Program-made: the position numbers and the translations under genes
In this document: positions 1 to 8,702 of the stretch, one piece after another
Layout of the letters: every line of letters starts with the position of its first letter
Numbering within the stretch: position 1 is the stretch's first letter
The notes under the pieces: model-generated
Database searches by the model: none
The model's input: the letters and a program-made list of their open reading frames with translations, nothing else
Told to the model about the DNA's origin: nothing
NCBI GenBank assembly: GCA_947452065.1
Contig: CANGBB010000001.1
Span: 496,001 to 560,000 of the forward strand
Length of the DNA stretch: 64,000 nucleotides
Source of the DNA: Gammaproteobacteria bacterium
Lineage (GTDB): Bacteria; Pseudomonadota; Gammaproteobacteria; Steroidobacterales; Steroidobacteraceae
Direction: 5' to 3'

Positions 1-158
1 ACCTCTACGAACTCCAGCGGCATGATGCCAACCGCATCGCAATGGTCAGGATCAAGTGTGATCGAGCCCTGATAGTCCAAATCCGCGTCGGTGACGCGGA
101 TGTCGTGCAACTTGGCACGGATGACGGCAACCGTGCCGGTACCTGACGGCTCAATCAT
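1..158 (-). CDS. panD: Aspartate 1-decarboxylase, N-terminal part (runs off the window)
   Basis: PanD decarboxylates L-aspartate to beta-alanine for pantothenate and CoA synthesis in the cytoplasm. Only the first 52 codons are present. The reading from the ATG at 158 contains [17 protein letters not shown] followed by [10 protein letters not shown], matching the conserved PanD start, including the Gly-Ser pair where the proenzyme cleaves itself to make the pyruvoyl group and the early active-site Lys. The protein has about six more N-terminal residues than the usual M-L-R start, and I see no other in-frame start codon. It follows the TPR gene on the same strand, with a TATAAT box in between. 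The identification is firm; the exact start is a little less so. Confidence 0.85.
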   Translation of the reverse strand, partial: MIEPSGTGTVAVIRAKLHDIRVTDADLDYQGSITLDPDHCDAVGIMPLEFVE

Positions 159-191
159 TTGTGGGGCACCGTAATGGCCGAGTTAGGCCGA

Positions 192-213
192 CGGCGGGCA
201 TTATAGCCCGCCG
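192..213 (-). promoter_or_regulatory. Inverted repeat bracketing a consensus -10 box upstream of panD
   Basis: The two 8-bp arms CGGCGGGC and GCCCGCCG are perfectly complementary, and the 6-nt loop reads TATAAT on the minus strand, a perfect sigma70 -10 hexamer. Transcription from it would start near 193 and give panD a 5' leader of about 35 nt. No convincing -35 box is visible. The same hairpin lies about 35 nt past the stop of the upstream TPR gene but has no T-run, so it is a poor terminator. Confidence 0.45.
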
Positions 214-247
214 CCATGCTGCGTTACGGCTGGAGCCGTCTGAACGC

Positions 248-1471
248 TTATTTCGTCCGCAGCGACCAGAGCTTCGCCAGACGCTCGTAGTTGTCGTCTT
301 TGGCTACTTTGCCGAAAGTCCGATCGGCCTCCGCCGCATTCTTGTTCTTCGCCTGGGCCAGTCCCAGCGTGATGTAGGCATCCTGCACAGGAATCTTCTT
401 GAGCCCCTTGCCGATGCCCTGCTGAATCAACGCGGCGGCCTTCTCAGCATTGCCGAGGTTAAAGAGGTAGCTGGAGCCAACGCCCACAAGGAGGTCGCCA
501 TCGCCGGTGCGCTGGGCCTCGGCCTCAGCCTTGGCAATGCCGTCTTTTTCCTGAGCCAAGGCTTTCTTGGCAGCGTCCAGCAGGCGCTCGCTCTTGGCCT
601 TCTCGCGCGAATCGGTCCAGACGCCCTTACCCAGGCCCTGCTGCAGCGCGTTGACAGCCTCACCCGGATAACCCTGCTCGACAGCAAGCTGGGCCATTTC
701 TGAGAATTGGTCGCCGCGCTTCAAAGTACCCACTTCAGCTTGGAGTCGATACACCTGCAGGAGCAGTCGTTCGTTGTTATGAGCTGACTTAATCAGCGTG
801 ATCATGGCATTGAGCCAGTAATCAGGCTTCGGGTAGTAAGTCACCAACTTTTCGATGGTATGCCCCTGGCCTGAGTCATCATTGGTCTTGCCCTGGCACT
901 CGTAGAGCATACGGAGCGAGTTCTCGGTGGGACGCTGACCACCACGCTCAGCGCGACCGATAACTTCCTGGGTCGCCGAGACGCATTCTTTGAACTTGCT
1001 CTGCCCGTAGTAAGCGGCAGCGATCATGTTGCGCGCTTCAGCGGTGTCTTGTCCGGCGGCAATGGATTTTTGGGTCCATTCGATTGCGCCGTTGTAGTCC
1101 TTGAGCTGATAGGCGATCTGCCCAAGCGTCGCAGTGAATGCATCCTTCGCCTTCGGATTCACGTGTGGCGAGCCAACAACCTCCTTCAACAGCGGATAGG
1201 CGTCGGCAAAACGCTTGGTCTGAGCGTAGCTGACAGCGAGGATCTGATTAATGATGAAGTTGTCGTACTCGCTGCGGCCCGGGAGGGTCTGGGCCTCCTT
1301 GCACTTTGCAATGGCGTCATCGAATTTCTTGGCCTCGTAAGAATCGTTGCAGGCCTTCAGCGGCTTTTCCATCGCCCGGCTGACCTTCTCCTCGGCTGCC
1401 TGAGCCAGCCCGGCGGACAGCGACAAGGAAACAACCAGCAGTGCAGCTACGGTCTTCGATGATGTCAGCAT
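248..1471 (-). CDS. TonB-cluster-associated tetratricopeptide repeat protein, exported
   Basis: A 407-residue protein with a Sec signal peptide (roughly residues 1-25, hydrophobic core ending A-Q-A before A-E-E) followed by alpha-helical TPR-like repeats, for example around residues 40-70 (DDAIAKCKEAQ) and 120-170. It is the last gene of a run tonB-exbB-exbD-exbD-TPR, about 100 bp after the second exbD. This arrangement suggests a periplasmic accessory of the TonB energy-transduction system. That role is inferred from context and repeat architecture; no catalytic motif is visible. The stop is TAA and the start ATG. Confidence 0.8.
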   Translation of the reverse strand: MLTSSKTVAALLVVSLSLSAGLAQAAEEKVSRAMEKPLKACNDSYEAKKFDDAIAKCKEAQTLPGRSEYDNFIINQILAVSYAQTKRFADAYPLLKEVVGSPHVNPKAKDAFTATLGQIAYQLKDYNGAIEWTQKSIAAGQDTAEARNMIAAAYYGQSKFKECVSATQEVIGRAERGGQRPTENSLRMLYECQGKTNDDSGQGHTIEKLVTYYPKPDYWLNAMITLIKSAHNNERLLLQVYRLQAEVGTLKRGDQFSEMAQLAVEQGYPGEAVNALQQGLGKGVWTDSREKAKSERLLDAAKKALAQEKDGIAKAEAEAQRTGDGDLLVGVGSSYLFNLGNAEKAAALIQQGIGKGLKKIPVQDAYITLGLAQAKNKNAAEADRTFGKVAKDDNYERLAKLWSLRTK

Positions 1472-1571
1472 TGACCACTCCAGCCAGAAAATGGCGAGTA
1501 AAACTTCATGCGGCTAATGGTAGCAACACCCGGAACCGTCGGCATCCGGGTGCCCCAGAAGCGACGCGGAC

Positions 1572-2006
1572 TCAGTCGTTCGCGAACTCGGCGGTATTGA
1601 CGAAGCCAATCTTGGTCATGCGATTGCGCTGCGCGATCGCGAGCACCTTGGCGACCACTTCGTAACGCGCCCGGCGATCGGGACGGAAGTGAATCTCCGG
1701 CTGCGGATCCTTGGCGGCCTCCGGACGGAATGTGCGTTCCAGTTCCGGCAGGGTCATCACATGCCCGTTCCAGGCCACGGTGCCGTCGAAATCAACCTCA
1801 AGATCGATGATTTCGGGTTTGACCGGCGGAGGCGGAGGCGGATTCGCCGGCGGGGGCGGCATGTCCAGCTTGACGGCATGCGTCTGCACCGGCAGCGAAA
1901 GAATCAGCGTCACGAGGAGCACCAGCATCACGTCAATCAACGGCGTGGTATTGATCTCACACAATGACTTGGTGTCGCCACCACTCTGCCCAACGCTCAT
2001 TGACAT
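1572..2006 (-). CDS. exbD2: ExbD/TolR-family proton-channel subunit (second copy)
   Basis: A 144-residue protein with a short cytoplasmic N-terminus, one membrane helix (about residues 20-45) and a periplasmic domain. The helix is preceded by INTTPLIDVMLVLLVTLI, which carries the essential membrane Asp of ExbD/TolR that conducts protons with ExbB. A Pro-rich linker (residues about 50-65, runs of PPPP) follows the helix. It starts about 70 bp after the first exbD on the same strand. The two copies share the N-terminal MSMSVG and the helix but differ in the periplasmic part, suggesting an ancient tandem duplication rather than a recent one. Confidence 0.9.
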   Translation of the reverse strand: MSMSVGQSGGDTKSLCEINTTPLIDVMLVLLVTLILSLPVQTHAVKLDMPPPPANPPPPPPVKPEIIDLEVDFDGTVAWNGHVMTLPELERTFRPEAAKDPQPEIHFRPDRRARYEVVAKVLAIAQRNRMTKIGFVNTAEFAND

Positions 2007-2077
2007 CTGCTATTCCCCGCGCCCAAATCCCGTTATTAGAAACTGCAGCCACCGATGGGCCGCTCGGTCGTCAACCC

Positions 2078-2509
2078 TCAGCGCAGCGGCGTCCCGCGAT
2101 CCGGCTCCGTGATGAAGCCCACGCGGATGATGCCACCTCGCTGAATACCGAAGATGACCTTGCCTATGTCCTTGTACAGAGTGTTGACGTCACCCCGGAT
2201 GTGGACCTCAGGCTGTGGCACCTTCAGTGCCAATGGCTTAACCAGATCGGTCAGCTCGCGGGTGTTTTCCACGAGCTGCCCATTCCAGTACATCTTGCCG
2301 TCCGGCGCCACGGAAACCGTGATGTTTTCCGGCTTAGTCTGCGTCGGAATGTTGACCGCCTTGGGCAGATCCAGCTTCACCGTCTTGGTGATGATGGGAA
2401 TGGTGATCAAGAAGATGATCAGCAGCACCAACATCACGTCGACCAGCGGAGTCGTGTTGATATCCGCTATGGCGCCGCCTTCCTCGCCACCGCCTACACT
2501 CATTGACAT
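2078..2509 (-). CDS. exbD1: ExbD/TolR-family proton-channel subunit (first copy)
   Basis: A 143-residue ExbD homologue. The membrane helix is preceded by ADINTTPLVDVMLVLLI with the conserved proton-carrying Asp, and a periplasmic domain follows (about residues 45-143) ending in a sequence like RVGFITEP. With ExbB it forms the inner-membrane motor that energises TonB using the proton gradient. It lies 37 bp after exbB and ahead of the second exbD. Two adjacent exbD genes behind one exbB is a layout I associate with Xanthomonas-type TonB loci (recalled, not searched). Confidence 0.9.
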   Translation of the reverse strand: MSMSVGGGEEGGAIADINTTPLVDVMLVLLIIFLITIPIITKTVKLDLPKAVNIPTQTKPENITVSVAPDGKMYWNGQLVENTRELTDLVKPLALKVPQPEVHIRGDVNTLYKDIGKVIFGIQRGGIIRVGFITEPDRGTPLR

Positions 2510-2546
2510 AGCTGGCCCCTGCCCTTGCGACGGTCAGTGAATGAAC

Positions 2547-3287
2547 TTACTTGCCGGCCGGCTTGTTTGCGGCGCCGGCCGAAGCAGCGCCCGAATCAAC
2601 GCGCGAACCGCTCAGCAGGTACGCATGCAGGTCGCTGGCGAAGCCCTGCACTTCAGCCTGCAGAACCTTGTTACGCGACAGCAGCCAGTTGTAGCCAGCG
2701 ACGGCCGGAACTGCGACCACCAGGCCGATAGCTGTCATCTGGAGGGCCTCACCGACGGGACCGGCAACTCGGTCGATGCTGGGCTGGCCAGACATGCCGA
2801 TGTCGATCAGGGCGTTCAGAATGCCCATAACCGTTCCGAACAGACCGATGAACGGTGCCGTTGAACCCACCGTCGCCAGGAATGGCAGACCGCTGGACAG
2901 GTTGCTGGTCACGGCATCCGTTGCACGCTGCAGCGCCATGGTTACCCACTCGTGCAGGTCGATGCGGTCGGTCAGACGACCCTCGTGATGCGAGGCAGCG
3001 CGCAGACCGTCTTCAGCAATGAAGCGGAAGTCGTCGCCCTTGCGGAGGCGCTCTACGCCCTCTTTGATCGAAGAGGCAGTCCAGAACTTCTTCTCGACGT
3101 CTGCGGCGGCTTTCGCCATGTTCCGCTGGTCCCAGAGCTTGGTGAAGATGATGAACCACGAATACAGTGACATGAACACGAGGATGATCAGGGTGACCTT
3201 GCTGATCATGCCGGTATTCCACAGGGCTACCAGGCCATATGGGTTCGCGTTCGAGGTATTGGCGGCTGCGGCGAGTTCGGCTTCCAT
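2547..3287 (-). CDS. exbB: ExbB/TolQ/MotA-family proton-channel protein
   Basis: A 246-residue inner-membrane protein with the three-helix layout of the MotA/TolQ/ExbB family: a first helix around residues 28-50 (SKVTLIILVFMSLYSWFIIF), a cytoplasmic stretch, then paired helices around 130-160 and 175-205. The family signature is visible as LPFLATVGSTAPFIGLFGTV and GEALQMTAIGLVVAVPAVAGYN. ExbB pentamers surround ExbD and transmit proton flow to TonB. The gene sits between tonB and the two exbD genes. The C-terminus is Ala/Gly-rich. Start ATG, stop TAA. Confidence 0.93.
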   Translation of the reverse strand: MEAELAAAANTSNANPYGLVALWNTGMISKVTLIILVFMSLYSWFIIFTKLWDQRNMAKAAADVEKKFWTASSIKEGVERLRKGDDFRFIAEDGLRAASHHEGRLTDRIDLHEWVTMALQRATDAVTSNLSSGLPFLATVGSTAPFIGLFGTVMGILNALIDIGMSGQPSIDRVAGPVGEALQMTAIGLVVAVPAVAGYNWLLSRNKVLQAEVQGFASDLHAYLLSGSRVDSGAASAGAANKPAGK

Positions 3288-3393
3288 AACGATCCCTTTT
3301 TAACTATCCGGCACACCCGATCAGGGCGACCTCAATTGTTGAAAATGTCCAAATAAACCAGAAAACAGATCTAACTCTAAGACACCAACGCGA

Positions 3394-4038
3394 TCACTTT
3401 TTCGTCAACGAGAAGCGGATCGGAAGGTTCGCACACATCGAAATAGGCTTGCCCGCTTTGGTTGCTGCGCGGTAACGACCGCCCTTCGCAACGCGGACGC
3501 CGGCATCATCCAGCAGGCTGTAGCCCGAAGATTCGGCCACTGAAACCGACTCGATTTTGCTGGCCTCGTCGACGCAGAGCTTGACTCGGACGACGCCTTC
3601 CTGGCCAGCCTGCTTCGCCGAAGACGGATAAAGGTCTTCAGGATTCGGGATGGACAGTGGCTTGATCGCCGTGTCAGGCACCACAGGTGCCGGTGGAGCC
3701 GGAGTATGGATGACTGGCGGAACCGGCTGAGTCGTCACCTGCGCGATTGGCGGCGGCGGCGTGTCCGGTGTCAGGTTGATGGTGATTTCAGGGGCCACGA
3801 CCTGAACGGGCGGATGCTCCATTTCTGGCGGAGGCGGTGGCGGCGGCTTGTCCACGACCTTCTCTTCCTGAATGATCGAGGTCTCTAGGGGCGGCGCAAT
3901 GAACTTGACTAGAGCGTGACCCAGACCGGCATTAAATGCCCAGATCAGGAGAATGTGCAGAGCGATGGCGCCCAGCAGCACCATCGAACGGCGCTGTGCG
4001 CGCTTGGGATCCCTAGCAGCGTAATAGGACGTGGACAT
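3394..4038 (-). CDS. tonB: TonB-family energy transducer
   Basis: A 214-residue protein with one N-terminal membrane helix (about residues 18-40, VLLGAIALHILLIWAFNAGL), a long Pro-rich periplasmic spacer (about 60-130, including a run of seven prolines) and a C-terminal TonB domain (about 140-214) with YPSSAKQAGQEGVVRVKLCV. TonB spans the periplasm and transfers ExbBD energy to outer-membrane receptors that import siderophores and other ligands. It is first in the cluster with exbB about 100 bp downstream. A 14-bp perfect palindrome sits about 100 bp upstream. I see no clear Fur box. Confidence 0.92.
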   Translation of the reverse strand: MSTSYYAARDPKRAQRRSMVLLGAIALHILLIWAFNAGLGHALVKFIAPPLETSIIQEEKVVDKPPPPPPPEMEHPPVQVVAPEITINLTPDTPPPPIAQVTTQPVPPVIHTPAPPAPVVPDTAIKPLSIPNPEDLYPSSAKQAGQEGVVRVKLCVDEASKIESVSVAESSGYSLLDDAGVRVAKGGRYRAATKAGKPISMCANLPIRFSLTKK

Positions 4039-4136
4039 ATCGTTCGAACTTCCTCACCAAGACCCCTAGTGAACTGAGAGCAACTTTAACCGTTGCACAC
4101 AATCCTTACAACCACCCAGATGAACCAGATTCACAG

Positions 4137-4150
4137 TGCAGTTAACTGCA
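4137..4150. promoter_or_regulatory. 14-bp perfect palindrome upstream of tonB
   Basis: The sequence TGCAGTTAACTGCA is perfectly self-complementary. It lies about 100 bp upstream of the tonB start codon, in the AT-richer gap between tonB and the end of ilvD. The dyad form and position are those of an operator, but I do not recognise the motif as a known regulator's site. No regulator gene is next to it. Confidence 0.35.
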
Positions 4151-4184
4151 AAATCTTTACACAAATGTAGATGACAGCGAGCGA

Positions 4185-5870
4185 TTAGTCTGCCAACGCA
4201 TCAGTTACAGCCCCTTTGGAGGCGCTGCTCACGCTGCGTGCATATTTGGCCAGAACACCGCGTGTGGCGTAGGGGCTTCGCGACTTGCGTGTACGGAGAC
4301 GACGCTGCAACTCGCTTGCTCCCACATCTAACTGCAGCGTGCGGCGTTCAGCGTCAATGGCAATCCGATCGCCATTGCGCACGGCAGCCAGAGGCCCGCC
4401 GACTGCAGCCTCAGGCGTGACGTGGCCGACTACGAAACCATGCGTGCCACCGGAAAAGCGACCATCTGTGAGCAAAGCGACCTTGTTGCCGAGCCCCAGA
4501 CCCATAATGGCCCCGGTTGGGCTCAACATCTCGCGCATTCCGGGCCCGCCCTTGGGTCCTTCATAGCGAATGACCACGACATCCCCCGCCTTGACCTTGC
4601 CGGCCAGGATTGACTGAGTGGCCTGCTCCTCACCATCAAACACGCGGGCCCGGCCCTCGAAACGCAACCCTTCCTTGCCAGTGATCTTGGCCACCGCGCC
4701 CTCGGGCGCCAGATTGCCGTAGAGCACAACCAGATGACTGTCCTTCTTGATGGGGTTAGACAGCGGACGAACGATGACCTGATCAGCCGGGTAATCCCGG
4801 ACCTTCGCCAGGTTCTGCGCCATCGTCCGCCCCGTCACGGTCAGGCAGTCTCCGTGCAGAAGCCCGGCTGACAACAGGCGCTTCATCAGGGGCTGGATGC
4901 CACCGATGGCAATCAGCTCCGACATCGCATAGCGGCCGCTGGGACGGAGGTCGGCCAGCACGGGCACCCGCTTGCCGATGCGTGTGAAGTCATCGAGACC
5001 CAGCCGAACCTCGGCCGCGTGCGCCATTGCAAGCAGATGCAATACGGCATTGGTGGAGCCACCGAGCGCGATAATGACAGTGATGGCGTTCTCGAAGGCC
5101 TTGCGAGTCATGATGTCGCGCGGGCGAATTCCAGCCTTGGTCAGCTTGACCACGGCCTCGCCGGCGCGGCGGCAGTCGTTATGCTTCTGATCGCCCACAG
5201 CCTCCTGGGCGGAACTGCCCGGCAGGCTCATGCCCAGCGCCTCGATCGCCGACGCCATCGTGTTGGCGGTATACATGCCGCCACAGCTTCCAGGGCCCGG
5301 GATGGCCGTACGCTCAACCTCCAGCAGCTCAGCGTCGCTGATCTTGCCCGCGGCGCGGCTGCCAACGGCCTCGAAGACCGAAATAATGTCGCGGCGCTTG
5401 GCACCCAGACGGATGGTGCCGCCGTAGACGAATACCGCGGGCCGGTTGAGGCGCGCAATCGCCATGGCGCAGCCGGGCATGTTCTTGTCGCAGCCACCAA
5501 TGGCCACAATGCCATCGAAGCCCTCTGCCCCTGCAACGGTCTCAATTGAATCGGCGATGACCTCGCGTGACACCAGCGAGTAACGCATGCCGGGCGAACC
5601 CATCGAGATACCGTCCGAGACAGTGATCGTATTGAACAACACAGCCTTGCCGCCGGCCGAATTGGCCCCGGCAGCCGCCTCATGGGCCAATACATCGATG
5701 TGTGTATTGCAGGGCGTCAGGTTGGACCAAGTGCTGGCAATGCCGATCTGTGGCTTGGCGAAGTCAGCATCTTTAAATCCAACGGCCCGCAGCATGGCGC
5801 GCGCCGGAGTCTGCTTGATGCCATCGACCACAAGGCGCGAATAAGCGCGCGGATCCACTTTCTTCGTCAT
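4185..5870 (-). CDS. ilvD: Dihydroxy-acid dehydratase
   Basis: IlvD dehydrates 2,3-dihydroxy-isovalerate and 2,3-dihydroxy-3-methylvalerate to the 2-keto acids of valine and isoleucine, using an Fe-S cluster and Mg2+. The 561-residue protein shows the family cysteine motifs [13 protein letters not shown] (around residue 130) and [14 protein letters not shown] (around 195), an early PCNTH cluster-ligand motif (around 53) and the C-terminal [11 protein letters not shown]. It starts 27 bp after the upstream MFS gene, so it is probably the last gene of an aminopeptidase-transporter-ilvD operon. It is therefore separate from the main ilv-leu operon that diverges from the aminopeptidase gene. Confidence 0.95.
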   Translation of the reverse strand: MTKKVDPRAYSRLVVDGIKQTPARAMLRAVGFKDADFAKPQIGIASTWSNLTPCNTHIDVLAHEAAAGANSAGGKAVLFNTITVSDGISMGSPGMRYSLVSREVIADSIETVAGAEGFDGIVAIGGCDKNMPGCAMAIARLNRPAVFVYGGTIRLGAKRRDIISVFEAVGSRAAGKISDAELLEVERTAIPGPGSCGGMYTANTMASAIEALGMSLPGSSAQEAVGDQKHNDCRRAGEAVVKLTKAGIRPRDIMTRKAFENAITVIIALGGSTNAVLHLLAMAHAAEVRLGLDDFTRIGKRVPVLADLRPSGRYAMSELIAIGGIQPLMKRLLSAGLLHGDCLTVTGRTMAQNLAKVRDYPADQVIVRPLSNPIKKDSHLVVLYGNLAPEGAVAKITGKEGLRFEGRARVFDGEEQATQSILAGKVKAGDVVVIRYEGPKGGPGMREMLSPTGAIMGLGLGNKVALLTDGRFSGGTHGFVVGHVTPEAAVGGPLAAVRNGDRIAIDAERRTLQLDVGASELQRRLRTRKSRSPYATRGVLAKYARSVSSASKGAVTDALAD

Positions 5871-5897
5871 GCTCTATCCTCGGAAAAACTTACAAAA

Positions 5898-7169
5898 TCA
5901 TTGTGCCCGCTGGCGACTCATGCGCACGAAACCGATGCCGCCGGCGACGGCCAACATCGCGGGCAGAGTCAGCGCCGCCATGCCCCATCCACGCTGCCAG
6001 GACTCCAGCAACTCGTAACAGGCCATGCCCAGAGGCGGAGCCAGCAGCCCGCGCACTCCGGTCAGCGTGACATTCACACCCATGTAATGCTGCGCCTGGC
6101 CCAACGACGCGAAGTCGTTGTGACCGAGGTTCCAGCCCAGCTGGGCACCAGCATAGCCCACGCCATTGAGAATTGCCGCCACCCAGAGCAACCACACTTC
6201 GGTGAGCCAGACACCGAGAGCGGCCACGATGATAGCGGAGATAAGCACCCAACACTGGCGCGCGCGATACTGGATGACATGACCCGCATCGAACTGGCGC
6301 GCCCACCACGGCAGACAAAGGGGCATGAGCAAGAGCGGCAACACGGTCAGCAGCCAAATCTGCATCATGCCCGGCAGCTGCATGCGATCCGTGTACAGCA
6401 CAACCAGTTGCGCGCTGGACATCAGGTTGCCGGCTCCATATAGCCCCATCCAAACCATGAACTGTCGATAGTCCGGATCAGCACGCAAGATCTGCCGAAG
6501 GATGCGCAGGTTAAACGCTCCACCATCGGCGTCCGCTTTCAACTCGGCGGCCAACAATTGGTACTCGCGGCGCACGCGCACTGATCGATATAACCATGCA
6601 CCCGCCAACCCACACGCAGCTGCAAACGCGTACAACCAGCGCGCGTATTGCGGATCGCGGTCGATGATGAAACCGGCGCTGACTGCCACCAGTGCGATGC
6701 CGGGGGAACTAACCAAGACCAGACGCCCTGTCATCTGTGCAAGCACACTGCGCGGATAATTAGCGGTCCACACTGCTGAGCGCACGGTCAGGATGCCCGC
6801 CCAGAGAAGGCGCGCGAGGATGACGATACCGATGGTGACGAACAGTCCCGCGGCTCCGAATGGAATGAATGCAAGCAACGCAACGGCCAACGCAAACAAA
6901 GTCTGAATGGAGACGAGGACGCCGACCCGTTGGCGGCCATGCGCGAGATTGGCCCAGGCAAAGCTGGAGATATTGGCCAGAGCCGGCGCACCACTGACCA
7001 TGGCCACGGCCAGGTTGATCCAGGTTGGCGATACGAGTCCGGCGAAACCCTTCTTAACAAGAACTGCAACCGTCGCGCCCTCGACCAAGCCGCTGGTCAT
7101 GCCCAGCAGTGCCCAGGGCAGCACTTCACGCCGGTAGATCCCCTCAGTGAGTGGACTGGGGCGATTCAC
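5898..7169 (-). CDS. Polytopic membrane transporter, MFS-like
   Basis: A 423-residue integral membrane protein with about 12 predicted hydrophobic segments and a charged central loop near residues 200-235, typical of a major facilitator superfamily carrier. N-terminal segments include a Gly/Ala-rich helix followed by a basic loop (AHGRQRVG) resembling the MFS loop 2-3 position. Substrate is unknown. It begins 5 bp after the M17 aminopeptidase and ends 27 bp before ilvD, all on the minus strand, so co-transcription is likely. That context hints at peptide or amino-acid movement, but this is only inference. Confidence 0.75.
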   Translation of the reverse strand: MNRPSPLTEGIYRREVLPWALLGMTSGLVEGATVAVLVKKGFAGLVSPTWINLAVAMVSGAPALANISSFAWANLAHGRQRVGVLVSIQTLFALAVALLAFIPFGAAGLFVTIGIVILARLLWAGILTVRSAVWTANYPRSVLAQMTGRLVLVSSPGIALVAVSAGFIIDRDPQYARWLYAFAAACGLAGAWLYRSVRVRREYQLLAAELKADADGGAFNLRILRQILRADPDYRQFMVWMGLYGAGNLMSSAQLVVLYTDRMQLPGMMQIWLLTVLPLLLMPLCLPWWARQFDAGHVIQYRARQCWVLISAIIVAALGVWLTEVWLLWVAAILNGVGYAGAQLGWNLGHNDFASLGQAQHYMGVNVTLTGVRGLLAPPLGMACYELLESWQRGWGMAALTLPAMLAVAGGIGFVRMSRQRAQ

Positions 7170-7174
7170 CGGAG

Positions 7175-8575
7175 TCAGTGCCCGTAACGCTGTTTAAGCA
7201 GCTCGTACAACGCACGTAAGCAATGTGCTTCAGCGCCGATGGGGCGACCCGGTCTCTCTTTCGAGTTCCAGCCAAACAAATCGATATGGACCCACTCCGT
7301 GTCCGGATTCACGAAACGCTGCAGAAACAGCGCAGCCGTGATTGCACCGGCAAAGCCGCTGCTGGAGACGTTGTTCAGATCCCCGACCCGACTCGCCAGC
7401 TCGTCTTCGTAGCCAGACCAGAGAGGGAGCGGCCAGAGCGGATCGGCTACGGCCTCGCCCGCGGCGCGCAACGCCTGAAGTAGCGAATCACGGTTCGAAA
7501 AGATGGCGGGCAGTTCAGGACCGAGGGCAGTGCGTGCGGCACCCGTAAGAGTGGCCAGATCAATCAACAAGTCCGGCTGTGTTTCACCGGCAAACGTCAG
7601 GGCGTCCGCGAGCACCAGCCGGCCTTCCGCGTCCGTGTTACCGATCTCCACCCGCAGGCCTTTGCGCGAGGGCCACACATCACCGGGTCGATAAGCGCCT
7701 CCGCTGACGCTGTTCTCAACCGCGGGAATCAGAAGCTGCAAATCAATTGCCAGATCGAGCTCGCGCAAGAGCTGCGCCAAGCCCAGCGCACAGGCAGCGC
7801 CACCCATGTCTTTCTTCATCAGAAGCATGCCGGATGGAGGCTTGATATCCAGTCCGCCGGTATCGAAACACACGCCCTTTCCAACCAACACCACCCGTGG
7901 AGCACCCGGGCGCTGCCAGCGACAGTCGATCAGCAGCGGCGCGCGATCACTCCCCTGACCCACGGCACTGATCAGCGGAAAACCCTCTCGCAGCGCTGCG
8001 TGCTGAATTAACTGACACTCACCGCCGCTGCGCCCTGCAAGCTCCGACGCCGCGGCCGCTAACTCAGCCGGGCCCATCAGGTTGGCCGGTGTGTTGATCA
8101 GATCGCGGGTCAGCGACATCGCACGAGCGCACGCATCGGCGTAGCGATAGTCAGCTTGCTCGGGAGGTGTCAGCTGCGCCAAGCGCGGCGAGCGCGGCTC
8201 GCCTTTGAATGCGGTCAATTGATAGCTACCCAGCTTCCAGCCAAGCAGAAACTGGGTGGCACCCGCGGGAGTGAGAGCGGTTTTCAGTGTGTATTCTGCG
8301 GGCGGCAGTCGCTCGGGACAGGCAGCCGCCAGCCACGGATCCAGCGGCTCAGCGGATGGGCCGGCGCCTAAACCTAGAATCGCCCCGGCTACTCCGCCCT
8401 CAGCGTCCGGCCAGGCGACACAACGGTGTCGCTCGCCGCGGAAGTTTTGAGCGTCGAGCCAAGCGCGCATGCCTTCAGGGAGCGATGCACGCACTGCGGG
8501 CCAGTTGGCCTCACCAGCGAGCCACAGGGGCACGCCGACGCGCTGCGGCGCCTCCGACGGGTTGGATGAGTTCAT
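7175..8575 (-). CDS. M17-family leucyl aminopeptidase
   Basis: A 466-residue cytosolic metallo-aminopeptidase that releases N-terminal residues from peptides. The C-terminal catalytic domain carries the two-metal signatures: VGKGVCFDTGGLDIKP with MKKDMGGAA (about residues 225-255) and the M17 signature NTDAEGRLVLADAL (about 310-325), including the Lys, Asp, Glu and Arg residues expected for the binuclear zinc site. The N-terminal domain (1-150) is poorly conserved, as usual for M17. It is slightly shorter than PepA (about 500), closer to the PepB-like group. It is divergent from the ilvC operon and heads the run ending in ilvD. Confidence 0.9.
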   Translation of the reverse strand: MNSSNPSEAPQRVGVPLWLAGEANWPAVRASLPEGMRAWLDAQNFRGERHRCVAWPDAEGGVAGAILGLGAGPSAEPLDPWLAAACPERLPPAEYTLKTALTPAGATQFLLGWKLGSYQLTAFKGEPRSPRLAQLTPPEQADYRYADACARAMSLTRDLINTPANLMGPAELAAAASELAGRSGGECQLIQHAALREGFPLISAVGQGSDRAPLLIDCRWQRPGAPRVVLVGKGVCFDTGGLDIKPPSGMLLMKKDMGGAACALGLAQLLRELDLAIDLQLLIPAVENSVSGGAYRPGDVWPSRKGLRVEIGNTDAEGRLVLADALTFAGETQPDLLIDLATLTGAARTALGPELPAIFSNRDSLLQALRAAGEAVADPLWPLPLWSGYEDELASRVGDLNNVSSSGFAGAITAALFLQRFVNPDTEWVHIDLFGWNSKERPGRPIGAEAHCLRALYELLKQRYGH

Positions 8576-8656
8576 GGTGAATGCGGCCCCGGCGCAGGTA
8601 TTTGAGGAGCTTTTAGCTTAGCCAATCCCCGCCCCTTTGGGCGCCAATGCGGGGCA

Positions 8657-8685
8657 TTGACAGCGCCTTTGAGGCATGCTGAACT
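8657..8685 (+). promoter_or_regulatory. Candidate sigma70 promoter of the ilvC-leu operon
   Basis: A perfect -35 hexamer TTGACA (8657-8662) is followed after 17 nt by TGAACT (8680-8685), a weak -10. A start near 8692 would place the leader-peptide Shine-Dalgarno (AAGG) very near the 5' end of the RNA. It lies between the divergent aminopeptidase gene and the leader peptide. The -35 match is strong; the -10 is only 3 of 6. Confidence 0.55.
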
Positions 8686-8702
8686 CGACCCGAAGGTCGT
8701 TT

